Below, in pieces: positions 52,662 to 62,836 of a stretch of DNA of 64,000 bases. The translations under genes and the position numbers were made by a program. Numbering within the stretch: the stretch's first letter is position 1; each line of letters opens with the position of its first letter. Source of the stretch: Desulfofustis limnaeus (GTDB lineage Bacteria; Desulfobacterota; Desulfobulbia; Desulfobulbales; Desulfocapsaceae). Where the stretch lies: NCBI RefSeq assembly GCF_023169885.1, contig NZ_AP025516.1:310001-374000 (forward strand), in the 5' to 3' direction. Under the pieces are notes generated by a model. It did not search any database. It saw only the letters and a program-made list of their open reading frames with translations, and had not been told where the DNA came from.

Positions 52662-54663
52662 GCCATCATCCTCTTCCGAGTTGTGAACGGTGCAATTCGT
52701 TGCCCCATACCCCTTCGCTCCCTGATCATTAAAATCAGTTCATCACTACTACGGGCATGTCCGTCCCTGTCCTCCAATGCGTGCTGAGAACAGGTTCTCA
52801 CGTTCCCCAAATTGGCCTGACCTGGGCTCTCGCTGCCTTAACACCGGATGCCGTGCAGACAATAAACAGGTTTCCTCTGCACTCTTCAGGGCACGGCTAT
52901 ACAAGCCCCTTTTGACATCGTCTAAGATTTCGATGCTTCTTCGAACAGTTCACTTTCGTTCGACTTCCCAGATCGCACGTGACGGTAGTATGTCCGCCTT
53001 TTCCCGAAACGCTCACCACCAAATCCCTGAGGAAATAGCAGCTTTCGGGTCGTTTGGTCAGTGCTCCTGTAAACCCTGACCGAAGGGCCATCCTTCATCC
53101 AACTTGGAACATGGATGTTTTATGCTAATCTTCTTTCATAAAACCTCCTTCGTGACACACACAACCAGTTTTTCCTCCCCACCACGAACGGCCGGATGGC
53201 ATTTTCAGCCTGATTGTTATCCGGTGTCATCTCACCATGCTCCAGATACACCACCAACCGGTCCCACTGGCTCAGTGCATAATGAACCGCCACACCGAGC
53301 AGGCTCTTCGGCACCACCTGGGTGGCTTTCTTGTGCAGCCAGGTACGGAAGTCATCGAAGATCGGTTTAGCCCGCTCCTGGCGCAGCGTCCGCAGCTCTT
53401 CGGAAGTCAGCCCTTTTCGCTTGGCCTCGGATTCGATCCGATAGAGCTTGCCGATATAACTCAGGGCCACGTCGGCGCTCCCCGTTTTCCCGGATGGTTT
53501 GCCGCTGCCTCGTCTTGCCTCGTCGAACTTCCGCCGCACATGGGCCAGGCAACCGGCATGGAGGATCGCCGGATCGTGGTCGAGATAATCATAGCCACTA
53601 TAACCGTCGGTCTGCACGATCCCGGCATAACCATCGAGCAACTCCCGGGCCACTGTGGAAGAACGGCTCGGTGCGTAATGGTAGCGGATGCCCGGTGTTC
53701 CGGTTGGACCGCCACGACAGACCCACATATATGATTTCGTCGTCGCGGCGCGCCCCGGTTCATCCAACACCTGCACCGTCGTCTCGTCGATGTTGATCAA
53801 CGGTCCCGAGCGGATCTCCCGGTGTAATAACGTCAGCACCGGCTGACAGGCCTCGGCCGCCTTCATCGCCCAGTTGCACATGGTGGCCCGCCCCACATCG
53901 GCGCCCAGCCGGTCGAACTGCTTCTCCTGTCGGTAAAACGGCAGCGCGTCGCAGAACTTGGCGGTAAGGATATGGGCCAGCAGGCCGGCGGTGGCAATTC
54001 CTTTGTCAATGATCTGCGGCGGGGGCGGTGCGATCTTGACCGTGCCGCCCTCGGTCTCCAGCCCTTCGCACTGTTTGCAGGCGTACTTGGGCCGGATATG
54101 TCTGATGACCCGGATGATCGCCGGGATGAGATCGAGCTTCTCGGAGACGTCCTCGCCGATCTTGTCCAACCGGGCGCCGCAGCCGCAGGTCTTCTCCGCT
54201 TCGTCGATATCATGAACCACTTCCACGCGCGGCAGCTCCACTGGCAGCGGCTTGCGGCCGCGCTTCTGCCGGGTGTGGGACGGCACTTCGACTGTTTCGC
54301 GTTCCGGCTCGATCTCGGCCGGCTCCGGCATATCGAACAGCGGCAGCTGCGGGCTGTCCTCGCGAGCGGGGTGCTTCTCGCTCTTCTTGCCGAACAATTT
54401 GCCATACAGCAGCCGGATGCGCTCGTGGAGCAGGTTGATTTCCTGCTCGTAGCGGTCCTGCTCCCGTTCCAGGCGGTTCCGTTCCTGCTGCAGGCGGCCC
54501 TGTTCTTGTTGCAGGCGGTCCTGCTCCTGTTGCAGGTGGACGATAATCCGCTTCAGTTCTTCCGGGTCGTCGGGCAAGGTGGTTTCGGTGGCAGGTTTCA
54601 TGCTGCCATACTACCACGAACGAACAACTATATCATTAATAAAATCAATATAATAGAATATTT

Positions 54664-55014
54664 TCAGGCGACCGATCCATAGCTCAGCCGGCGATGCGCC
54701 TGGCGGACATCCAGGCCATGCAGCAACCAGTTCAGAGCTGTCGGACTGATCTCCATCACCTCCTGCTCGCTCTGCGGCCAACGGAACTGATCCTGCTCCA
54801 AACGCTTGAGCCAGATGCAGAAGCCGTTAGTGTCCCAGTAGAGGATCTTGACCATGTCCCGGCGGCGGTTGCAGAAGGCAAACAGGTTGCCGGTAAAGAG
54901 GTCCAGCTCGAACTGTTCTTCCACCAGCAGCGACAGGCCGTTGATTGATTTGCGCATGTCCGTCGCGCCCAGCGCCAGGTACACGGTTGTTCCTCCAGCT
55001 GTCCGGTTCATCAC
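54664..55014 (-). CDS. tnpB: IS66 TnpB (Orf2), copy 3
   Basis: The 116-aa protein is identical to the other copies; it overlaps tnpA by 4 bases. Confidence 0.95.
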   Translation of the reverse strand: MMNRTAGGTTVYLALGATDMRKSINGLSLLVEEQFELDLFTGNLFAFCNRRRDMVKILYWDTNGFCIWLKRLEQDQFRWPQSEQEVMEISPTALNWLLHGLDVRQAHRRLSYGSVA

Positions 55015-55358
55015 AACTGTTCCAGGGTGGTGACCAGGTCCCGCAAAACCGCCGGCGAGAAATGGTCATCGATCTCGATGGTGAAACGGTTGTTGCCGAG
55101 CACGACGCGCAAACCTGAATGGCTCATATGAGTCGTTTTGCTTCTGAAAGATTGGCCGGAGAGCACCAGCGGATAGAAGTGCGGCTTCTCGGTACGCCCC
55201 TCTCTTATTTTCCGTCGCCAGTAGCCAAAGGTGGCCAGAGCTAGTCCGTGTGCCAGGCAATAGCGCCGTTGGCTTTTTCCTGATTGACGCCAGTCGTCAA
55301 TGTGGTGCTGCCAGAACGACTGTTTTGTCCTGCGATTCTTGATTGCTTCCTGTTCCAT
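55011..55358 (-). CDS. tnpA: IS66 TnpA, copy 3
   Basis: The 115-aa protein is identical to the other copies; the start lies behind AGGAGG. Confidence 0.9.
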   Translation of the reverse strand: MEQEAIKNRRTKQSFWQHHIDDWRQSGKSQRRYCLAHGLALATFGYWRRKIREGRTEKPHFYPLVLSGQSFRSKTTHMSHSGLRVVLGNNRFTIEIDDHFSPAVLRDLVTTLEQL

Positions 55359-56276
55359 GCATGCCTCCTGAAAATTTTCGGCATACATGACCATGTCTCA
55401 GGCTCCTTGACCAGATGGGGTTCATTTGACGGTTACCAGGCCTCGACTATTCATTACCGCAAAAACACGAAAAGCCGATTGTTGGCTTGGGGTAGAAACT
55501 GCAACCAGATAACAGCGCTGGAGGAGAAATTGTATAAACTCCTTGAGCTGACTGGAATCATTATTGAACTTTTCTCTGATACGACCCTCGATAAGCTTCC
55601 AGTTGGCCCGGATGTTTCGTTGAGACTCGTTGGCTAATGACTTCTCATCCAATCCTGCCAGTTCAGAAAACCTCAGTTCTTGAATGAATTTATTGAAGAA
55701 CGGCTGATCTCGTTCCCGCAATGTCAAGCGCGGCTTGGGCATAAGCCCTTCAAACTCATTACCTGGTTCACAGATATATTTAAGCAAAGTATCTCTTTGC
55801 CCTCCCTCCATCGTTGATGCAAGAGCTGCCAGCAGAATCGTCAGTGTCGTCAAGCGTTGCTGGCCATCTATGACCTCTGCGTATGGTGAAGTCTCTTGTT
55901 TGATCAAGACGATGCTGCCGAGAAAATATCCTTCATCCCGCTCATTGAGATAGAAATCATAAAGATCGTCGAAAAGCTCGGACGTCTGATCCATCGTCCA
56001 CGCATACGGTCTCTGATAAGCGGGAATAACGTACTCGAAATCGGAGCTGAATATCTTTGACAACGAATACTCCGCACCACTGATCTTTTTTACACTCATT
56101 GAATTCTCCATACTGCTCTTATTCTGACAACATCGCGTAATGGCTTTTGATACGCTCGCGTTTTAAGGCATGATATCCAAAGAGGGGAGAGTCGAGCCCT
56201 TCCCCTCCACTCAACCTACAGAATATTTGACGAAGTACGCACTCGCCTCTACCTGAGCACACCTATTAGTGCGGGG

Positions 56277-58328
56277 CTATTTCGTCGACACAACCGTCAT
56301 TTCGAAAGCGCGGCATGAACGATAGTGTTGTTGCCGCACGGCTAATTGGAACGCGTCCTTACCATCGAAAGGCTGGAAGATGTCGAGGCCTCGATCGAGC
56401 ATGATCTTCCAGCCGTTATTGATGATGATATGCCGGGCATGGATCGTTTTCTCCTGGTCAAACTCCCAGGAAAAGCGGATACCGGCATTCCAGATATTCT
56501 CCTGAACCGACATCAAAAAGTTTCTCTGCTGGTCGCCGGTGAAGTCATCTTCGATGGTGATGAGCTTGACTTCCACCTCTAAGTCATCTGTCTTGTTGCG
56601 GGCCACGGTTTCAAGAAATTCCATCAGGTTTCTCGCCTGGTGGAACTTTCGAATGTACGCATCGGTAATGACGATCTCGGTCGCGCCTTTCAGGTATGGC
56701 CCGAAGAGATTGTCGAAGGAGATCCCCTTTTGATTTTCCTCGACTACCAGATGGCACTCCCGAGGCGTCTGTTCCTTGTCGGCACCCGCTTCCTCCGGTT
56801 GTTCCGGTTGAGGATCGGCTTCTGCAACGGATTCCGGTTCCACCGGGCTCTTGCCATCCGGGTAGTAATGTTGCGGGTACTGCTTCTCCTCGAGCGTCTT
56901 GACCATGCGCTGCTGGTCCCCACCGGGGTCGTGATAACCGAATCTCACCGGCGCGTAGGTGGAGTCGATACGCAGTAACTGATCCTTTACCCGCTTTCTC
57001 CCCTCGATGGCAAAACGCAGGATCATCTCGATCTCGTCTTTCTCCGCTTCTTCATGGGGGAAGAGTATCTTCATCAGGCCCGAGAATGTCTTGTTGATGG
57101 CGTCCCGGTCCCTAGTGGATATGTCGCTGTTCAACGTGAAGTGCTCGGTATACTTCTGGGAGTAATCATGATTGCGCATCGACCGCAGGATTTCCGCCAG
57201 ATAATCGACCACGAACCCGTAGCCGCTGGAGAACATCTCCCCCCTGATGATGTCCACCTCCCAGCCAGGCACGTAGAAATGGATCCGGTCGAGGAAGGCG
57301 GAATCATGGTAGGCGGCGGGCAGCTCATCGAAAAGATCCGTATGCTTGAGCATGTACGGCACGTTATGCCTGGTGTTGCCGACGAACACCATGGACGCTT
57401 CTGCACCCAGGGTCTCCACACCGCGCGAGAACGTCTTGTTCGCCATATAGTTCTTCATGATGTCGACCAGCGCCTTGTTCGGCTTTTTCTCCCGGCCGGC
57501 GAACTCGTCGAATGCAACCGCATCCCAATACCCGACCAGGCCGAGCTTGCCGTTCGAGTTGTTGACGAACAGCTTCGGAACCGTAACTTCGCCACCCGAG
57601 ATCAGAATCCCGTGCGGTGAAAATTCCGAATAGATATGTGATTTTCCCGTCCCCTTCGGCCCCAACTCGATGAGGTTGTAGTTTCGCTCGCAAAACGGGA
57701 TCAACCGGACAAGCTGCAGCAGCTTGCTGCGCAGGCCGAACATCTCCGGGTTAAAGCCGATCGACTGGACGAGCAGGTCGATCCACTCGTCGACGGTGAA
57801 TTGCTTGCGCGCCGCCAGATAGCCTTCATAGTCGAACAAGGACAGCTGAATCGGCTTCAGTGATTGCAGCAACCACGGACATACCCGCTTATCTTCGGAT
57901 GGCTCATATTCGATATCGCAGATACACCACACCCCGCCGACCAGCAGCTTCGGGTGTTTCTTGATGGTATCGGTGTCCGTCAGGACCTTGGATATTCCAA
58001 GATTGCTGAACGTCGCCTCATACACGTCATCCTTGTCATTGAGCTGCACACCGATTTTGTCGATGACCTTGTGTCTGCCTTTCTCGCGGATAACGGACTT
58101 GATCAGGCCGGCCTCGTTGCGATGCACATAGTGCTTGCGCAGGATCTCCTTGACCGTCTCGATACCGCTTCTGATACTGTCCTCATCCGACGTGGCGCAG
58201 TACTGCCCGAGGAGGTATTCGAGAACATAGGTCGGCACGATGGCGTTGCCCTTGACGATCTTCACCAGGTCCTTGCGGACAACCAGCCCGGGGAAATGCT
58301 CGTTTATTTTTTCGTCCAGCATGGTCAT
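56277..58328 (-). CDS. brxL: BREX BrxL, Lon-like AAA+ ATPase
   Basis: The 683-aa protein starts behind GAGAGG. The N-terminal domain (LDEKINEHFPGLVVRKDLVKIVKGNAIVPTYVLEYLLGQYC) and the AAA+ core with Walker A in NLIELGPKGTGKSHIYSEFSPHG and Walker B in DAVAFDEFAGREKK are typical of BrxL. The C-terminal part (ITDAYIRKFHQARNLMEFLETVA) resembles the MITD1-type PLD-like domain found in many BrxL proteins. BrxL forms DNA-encircling barrels in type I BREX. Only a pglZ fragment remains upstream, so the protein is probably an orphan. Confidence 0.9.
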   Translation of the reverse strand: MTMLDEKINEHFPGLVVRKDLVKIVKGNAIVPTYVLEYLLGQYCATSDEDSIRSGIETVKEILRKHYVHRNEAGLIKSVIREKGRHKVIDKIGVQLNDKDDVYEATFSNLGISKVLTDTDTIKKHPKLLVGGVWCICDIEYEPSEDKRVCPWLLQSLKPIQLSLFDYEGYLAARKQFTVDEWIDLLVQSIGFNPEMFGLRSKLLQLVRLIPFCERNYNLIELGPKGTGKSHIYSEFSPHGILISGGEVTVPKLFVNNSNGKLGLVGYWDAVAFDEFAGREKKPNKALVDIMKNYMANKTFSRGVETLGAEASMVFVGNTRHNVPYMLKHTDLFDELPAAYHDSAFLDRIHFYVPGWEVDIIRGEMFSSGYGFVVDYLAEILRSMRNHDYSQKYTEHFTLNSDISTRDRDAINKTFSGLMKILFPHEEAEKDEIEMILRFAIEGRKRVKDQLLRIDSTYAPVRFGYHDPGGDQQRMVKTLEEKQYPQHYYPDGKSPVEPESVAEADPQPEQPEEAGADKEQTPRECHLVVEENQKGISFDNLFGPYLKGATEIVITDAYIRKFHQARNLMEFLETVARNKTDDLEVEVKLITIEDDFTGDQQRNFLMSVQENIWNAGIRFSWEFDQEKTIHARHIIINNGWKIMLDRGLDIFQPFDGKDAFQLAVRQQHYRSCRAFEMTVVSTK

Positions 58329-58338
58329 GGCAACCTCT

Positions 58339-58862
58339 CTAGGAGAAATCGAAATCGACTTCGAATGATTTCTGCATCCGGTATTTGACGGTTTTGTATT
58401 CCTGGTAGTGCGACGTACCCGGGAGCTTTTCGTCCAGCCGCAAGATCACGCTCTGGCCATTGAGCGCATCCGCTTTGCGGTTGAGCAGGAAATTGATCCT
58501 GATCTCACGATCCCGGGATTCTTCCGCCGTCAGGTCGAATTGCAGTTCATGACAATCGGACACCTGCTCATCGTCGGTGGAATAGAGCGCGGCCCGTAGT
58601 GTCCGGGGCAGCGTCTTGCCGCCGACCGGCTCGCATTGATAAAAGGCCACGGAAATCTGGCCGGTCGTGATGATGTTGCTGCCGCTGCTGATGATGTCGA
58701 CTGACACCTTCCTCACGTCACTCTGCCGTTTCTTGTTGATGAGCAGCACCGGGATAACGACTTCCTGGAGCGTGGCCCCGCCGTGAACAAAACGGCTGCC
58801 GGACCCCTTGAGCCGCATGCGGTTGATCGATTTCGGGATCTGAACTTCGTAATCGCCGCCCA
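58339..58862 (-). pseudogene. pglZ: BREX pglZ (brxZ), 3' fragment
   Basis: The remaining frame reads LGGDYEVQIPKSINRMRLKG, then SRFVHGGATLQEVVIPVLLINKKR, and ends MQKSFEVDFDFS. This is the C-terminal domain of type I BREX PglZ, with the conserved GGATLQE segment. It ends 10 bases before brxL, the native BREX order. The upstream phosphatase domain and the rest of BREX (brxA, brxB, brxC, pglX) are missing; the sequence changes abruptly near 58862 to a fragment on the other strand. Confidence 0.85.
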
Positions 58863-58864
58863 GC

Positions 58865-59135
58865 CTTAAATCTTGTCTTCGACAAAGAAGAAAATTGCTT
58901 CTCAGGCTTCTATGAGAACAATGGAGAATATGGCCAATTTCATGTACGAAATGGAGTAATCAACCTTCGACCAGACGGCAGGGAATTTGAGAGTTACGAG
59001 CAGTTTGCTGCCATTTATGGGAAATTCAACCCGTATATCCGATTTACAGCTTCACCGAGTGAAATTGAAGAACTGACAGTTGATGAATTGAGGAGAATCA
59101 AGCACAGGTTTGATCAAAAGGTCTATGGTTGGTAA
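58865..59135 (+). pseudogene. 3' fragment of an unknown plus-strand gene
   Basis: A protein-like frame without a start (NLVFDKEENCFSGFYENNGE, then FAAIYGKFNPYIRFTASPSE) ends at TAA 59133-59135. The composition differs from the BREX fragment next to it. It is likely the other side of the deletion or recombination that removed most of BREX. No family recognised. Confidence 0.5.
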
Positions 59136-59158
59136 GGAGGTGCTTCTCTGCATGCCTA

Positions 59159-60097
59159 TTACCATGAACGCTTGGTCATCAGTTGGCGAAATTGCGTTAA
59201 TGTCACCATCGATTCCTTATGTAAGCCATATCCGGCATAGCTCGCAGTATAAAACCTGAGATCAAAGTTCTGCGAGTTATCGAACTGCTCTACTAGGGAG
59301 TTCTCCAGTACTGTTTTGAGCTTTTTGCTGCGCGGGTTGTGATTAGCAAGAATGAAAATCAATTCTGGTTTGTCGTCGGGGTTCAGTGTGATTTTCGCGT
59401 TGCTTTTCCCCTTGTTGAATTTTAGTAAACCAAGCTGGTCGAGCTGATTGAATTGGTTCTCCATGGTTTCCAGAAGATTTTCGTAGCTGACTGGGTTGGC
59501 AATGAAATCATTGATGTCTTGTAGGTGTTTCAACAAACCCGCATTACCTCCAAGAGCATTATCCGCATATTTCATTTCGATAAGAGCGACCTTGCACTTG
59601 GTGCCATCTTTGCGTTGTGAAGCAAGCCAGCGTATGGCCAACATGTCAAAACGAGCCCCGTGTTCAGAGTCCGCGAACTCGATATCGGAGATAAAATATT
59701 CGCTGGTATTTGAGATTGTCGAATCGTTGTTCTCTCGTGCTACTAACTGCTGAAATTCTCGTTCAGGCTTAGGATGTGCAGAAAAGTAATAATCCATTAT
59801 TTCCTTGAGCCGAGGGAGTGACTCAATCCACATTTCCACATCATTCCGACTTGCTATGTCGATAGGTAAGGATGGAATATCCCTGTTGAATATATTGTAC
59901 TGAAGATCAAATGTCGGATAGTATCTGCTGTTGTTTTTGCTCTTGACTCTGATGATGTTTCCTCCTCTGTAATAGATGTTGATGTAGTCATTTCGGATGG
60001 CAAGCATCAGGGTGTTATCCTGCTTTACGCGTGAAAGCAATGGCTGGAGCAACCCGAATTGTAGGTCGTGAAGGAAAGTGTCCGAGAGTTTCCTCAT
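59159..60097 (-). CDS. PD-(D/E)XK nuclease-like protein in an operon with a beta-CASP nuclease
   Basis: The 312-aa product has a nuclease-type core: an Asp in HGARFDMLAIRW and a Glu-x-Lys in KVALIEMKYADNALGG, the spacing expected of a PD-(D/E)XK fold. The rest is not recognised (PELIFILANHNPRSKKLKTVLEN looks like a later strand/helix pair). Its ATG directly follows the stop of the upstream beta-CASP gene, so the two are coupled. A defence function is likely from setting; the exact substrate is unknown. Confidence 0.65.
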   Translation of the reverse strand: MRKLSDTFLHDLQFGLLQPLLSRVKQDNTLMLAIRNDYINIYYRGGNIIRVKSKNNSRYYPTFDLQYNIFNRDIPSLPIDIASRNDVEMWIESLPRLKEIMDYYFSAHPKPEREFQQLVARENNDSTISNTSEYFISDIEFADSEHGARFDMLAIRWLASQRKDGTKCKVALIEMKYADNALGGNAGLLKHLQDINDFIANPVSYENLLETMENQFNQLDQLGLLKFNKGKSNAKITLNPDDKPELIFILANHNPRSKKLKTVLENSLVEQFDNSQNFDLRFYTASYAGYGLHKESMVTLTQFRQLMTKRSW

Positions 60098-60426
60098 TTA
60101 TACCTCCCACCATTCACCATCTTCGTGGGCATCCACGTTGGGGAATAGTTCTGGATATTTTTCAGGGAAAAGAGTGTGAATTGGAACCACTTTTTTTGGT
60201 TTTACAGCTGAAACCAGATTTTTCAAGGCTTTCGGACTGGCGTGGCCGGATGTATGAAGATCAATCTTTGGGATTGCATGCCGGTCGAGCCATTTTTCGA
60301 TCATACGGTAGGAACCTTGCTCCCAATAACCTTTCCATTGGGAATAAAGTAACCGTCAAATGAACCCCATCTGGTCAAGGAGCCTGAGACATGGTCATGT
60401 ATGCCGAAAATTTTCAGGAGGCATGC

Positions 60427-60774
60427 ATGGAACAGGAAGCAATCAAGAATCGCAGGACAAAACAGTCGTTCTGGCAGCACCACATTGACGACTGGCGTCA
60501 ATCAGGAAAAAGCCAACGGCGCTATTGCCTGGCACACGGACTAGCTCTGGCCACCTTTGGCTACTGGCGACGGAAAATAAGAGAGGGGCGTACCGAGAAG
60601 CCGCACTTCTATCCGCTGGTGCTCTCCGGCCAATCTTTCAGAAGCAAAACGACTCATATGAGCCATTCAGGTTTGCGCGTCGTGCTCGGCAACAACCGTT
60701 TCACCATCGAGATCGATGACCATTTCTCGCCGGCGGTTTTGCGGGACCTGGTCACCACCCTGGAACAGTTGTGA
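60427..60774 (+). CDS. tnpA: IS66 TnpA, copy 4
   Basis: The 115-aa protein is identical to the other copies; the start lies behind AGGAGG. Confidence 0.9.
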   Translation: MEQEAIKNRRTKQSFWQHHIDDWRQSGKSQRRYCLAHGLALATFGYWRRKIREGRTEKPHFYPLVLSGQSFRSKTTHMSHSGLRVVLGNNRFTIEIDDHFSPAVLRDLVTTLEQL

Positions 60775-61121
60775 TGAACCGGACAGCTGGAGGAACAACC
60801 GTGTACCTGGCGCTGGGCGCGACGGACATGCGCAAATCAATCAACGGCCTGTCGCTGCTGGTGGAAGAACAGTTCGAGCTGGACCTCTTTACCGGCAACC
60901 TGTTTGCCTTCTGCAACCGCCGCCGGGACATGGTCAAGATCCTCTACTGGGACACTAACGGCTTCTGCATCTGGCTCAAGCGTTTGGAGCAGGATCAGTT
61001 CCGTTGGCCGCAGAGCGAGCAGGAGGTGATGGAGATCAGTCCGACAGCTCTGAACTGGTTGCTGCATGGCCTGGATGTCCGCCAGGCGCATCGCCGGCTG
61101 AGCTATGGATCGGTCGCCTGA
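60771..61121 (+). CDS. tnpB: IS66 TnpB (Orf2), copy 4
   Basis: The 116-aa protein is identical to the other copies. Confidence 0.95.
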   Translation: MMNRTAGGTTVYLALGATDMRKSINGLSLLVEEQFELDLFTGNLFAFCNRRRDMVKILYWDTNGFCIWLKRLEQDQFRWPQSEQEVMEISPTALNWLLHGLDVRQAHRRLSYGSVA

Positions 61122-61183
61122 AAATATTCTATTATATTGATTTTATTAATGATATAGTTGTTCGTTCGTGGTAGTATGGCAGC

Positions 61184-62836
61184 ATGAAACCTGCCACCGA
61201 AACCACCTTGCCCGACGACCCGGAAGAACTGAAGCGGATTATCGTCCACCTGCAACAGGAGCAGGACCGCCTGCAACAAGAACAGGGCCGCCTGCAGCAG
61301 GAACGGAACCGCCTGGAACGGGAGCAGGACCGCTACGAGCAGGAAATCAACCTGCTCCACGAGCGCATCCGGCTGCTGTATGGCAAATTGTTCGGCAAGA
61401 AGAGCGAGAAGCACCCCGCTCGCGAGGACAGCCCGCAGCTGCCGCTGTTCGATATGCCGGAGCCGGCCGAGATCGAGCCGGAACGCGAAACAGTCGAAGT
61501 GCCGTCCCACACCCGGCAGAAGCGCGGCCGCAAGCCGCTGCCAGTGGAGCTGCCGCGCGTGGAAGTGGTTCATGATATCGACGAAGCGGAGAAGACCTGC
61601 GGCTGCGGCGCCCGGTTGGACAAGATCGGCGAGGACGTCTCCGAGAAGCTCGATCTCATCCCGGCGATCATCCGGGTCATCAGACATATCCGGCCCAAGT
61701 ACGCCTGCAAACAGTGCGAAGGGCTGGAGACCGAGGGCGGCACGGTCAAGATCGCACCGCCCCCGCCGCAGATCATTGACAAAGGAATTGCCACCGCCGG
61801 CCTGCTGGCCCATATCCTTACCGCCAAGTTCTGCGACGCGCTGCCGTTTTACCGACAGGAGAAGCAGTTCGACCGGCTGGGCGCCGATGTGGGGCGGGCC
61901 ACCATGTGCAACTGGGCGATGAAGGCGGCCGAGGCCTGTCAGCCGGTGCTGACGTTATTACACCGGGAGATCCGCTCGGGACCGTTGATCAACATCGACG
62001 AGACGACGGTGCAGGTGTTGGATGAACCGGGGCGCGCCGCGACGACGAAATCATATATGTGGGTCTGTCGTGGCGGTCCAACCGGAACACCGGGCATCCG
62101 CTACCATTACGCACCGAGCCGTTCTTCCACAGTGGCCCGGGAGTTGCTCGATGGTTATGCCGGGATCGTGCAGACCGACGGTTATAGTGGCTATGATTAT
62201 CTCGACCACGATCCGGCGATCCTCCATGCCGGTTGCCTGGCCCATGTGCGGCGGAAGTTCGACGAGGCAAGACGAGGCAGCGGCAAACCATCCGGGAAAA
62301 CGGGGAGCGCCGACGTGGCCCTGAGTTATATCGGCAAGCTCTATCGGATCGAATCCGAGGCCAAGCGAAAAGGGCTGACTTCCGAAGAGCTGCGGACGCT
62401 GCGCCAGGAGCGGGCTAAACCGATCTTCGATGACTTCCGTACCTGGCTGCACAAGAAAGCCACCCAGGTGGTGCCGAAGAGCCTGCTCGGTGTGGCGGTT
62501 CATTATGCACTGAGCCAGTGGGACCGGTTGGTGGTGTATCTGGAGCATGGTGAGATGACACCGGATAACAATCAGGCTGAAAATGCCATCCGGCCGTTCG
62601 TGGTGGGGAGGAAAAACTGGTTGTTTGCTGGGACCCCGAAAGGCGCCCGGGCCAGTGCCGATCTTTACAGTCTGATCGAGACGGCCAAGGCGAACGGGTT
62701 GGAACCGTACCGGTATCTTCGCTATCTGTTCGAGAAACTGCCGTTTGCTCGGAGCACGGAAGATTATCAGGCGCTACTGCCGATGCGGCTTCGTCCGGAA
62801 GATGTGGAACTGAAGAATATTGCCAGAGGGGTTTAA
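61184..62836 (+). CDS. tnpC: IS66 TnpC DDE transposase, copy 4
   Basis: The 550-aa protein is identical to copies 1 and 2, with all catalytic residues present. Confidence 0.95.
   Translation: MKPATETTLPDDPEELKRIIVHLQQEQDRLQQEQGRLQQERNRLEREQDRYEQEINLLHERIRLLYGKLFGKKSEKHPAREDSPQLPLFDMPEPAEIEPERETVEVPSHTRQKRGRKPLPVELPRVEVVHDIDEAEKTCGCGARLDKIGEDVSEKLDLIPAIIRVIRHIRPKYACKQCEGLETEGGTVKIAPPPPQIIDKGIATAGLLAHILTAKFCDALPFYRQEKQFDRLGADVGRATMCNWAMKAAEACQPVLTLLHREIRSGPLINIDETTVQVLDEPGRAATTKSYMWVCRGGPTGTPGIRYHYAPSRSSTVARELLDGYAGIVQTDGYSGYDYLDHDPAILHAGCLAHVRRKFDEARRGSGKPSGKTGSADVALSYIGKLYRIESEAKRKGLTSEELRTLRQERAKPIFDDFRTWLHKKATQVVPKSLLGVAVHYALSQWDRLVVYLEHGEMTPDNNQAENAIRPFVVGRKNWLFAGTPKGARASADLYSLIETAKANGLEPYRYLRYLFEKLPFARSTEDYQALLPMRLRPEDVELKNIARGV

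Larger units (their letters stand above)
51343..53160 (-). mobile_element. Group II intron (1818 bp) in tnpC
   Basis: On the minus strand the intron begins GTGTGTCACG, matching the GUGYG 5' consensus, and ends GGTTGACTCGAC. The exon ends join without any direct repeat, as expected for retrohoming. Domain V and domain VI lie near the 3' end, and the reverse transcriptase lies in domain IV. Bases 52662-53160 hold domains I-III without an open frame that I trust. Confidence 0.9.
51131..54601 (-). pseudogene. tnpC: IS66 TnpC transposase, copy 3, split by a group II intron
   Basis: Exon 1 is 54601-53161 and exon 2 is 51342-51131. Together they give 551 codons, identical to the intact TnpC. The intron lies after the GGTTGT of the KNWLF segment, close to the last catalytic Glu. 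If the intron splices, a functional transposase would be restored; if not, the protein ends shortly after the junction. Confidence 0.9.
51120..55436 (-). mobile_element. IS66-family element, copy 3, carrying a group II intron
   Basis: The element spans 4317 bp, which equals 2499 bp of IS66 plus 1818 bp of intron exactly. It is flanked by CAGGCCTC at 51112-51119 and 55437-55444. It sits in the gmrSD gene. Apart from the intron, the encoded proteins are the same as in the other three copies. Confidence 0.95.
48735..56099 (-). pseudogene. GmrSD-type (DUF262/DUF1524) gene, broken by ISL3 and by IS66 plus group II intron
   Basis: Three pieces (56099-55437, 51111-50093, 48750-48735) rejoin across the direct repeats CAGGCCTC and TCCCAGTT to exactly 566 codons in frame. 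The start at 56099 (MSVKKISGAEYSL) has GGAG six bases upstream. The N-terminal DUF262 domain shows YVIPAYQRPYAWT, SIVLIK and DGQQRLTTLTILLAAL. The C-terminal DUF1524 domain has the HNH-type AILTIEHVLPQT and HRLANLVPLT. Such proteins restrict phages with modified DNA (type IV). The gene is clearly inactive. Confidence 0.9.
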
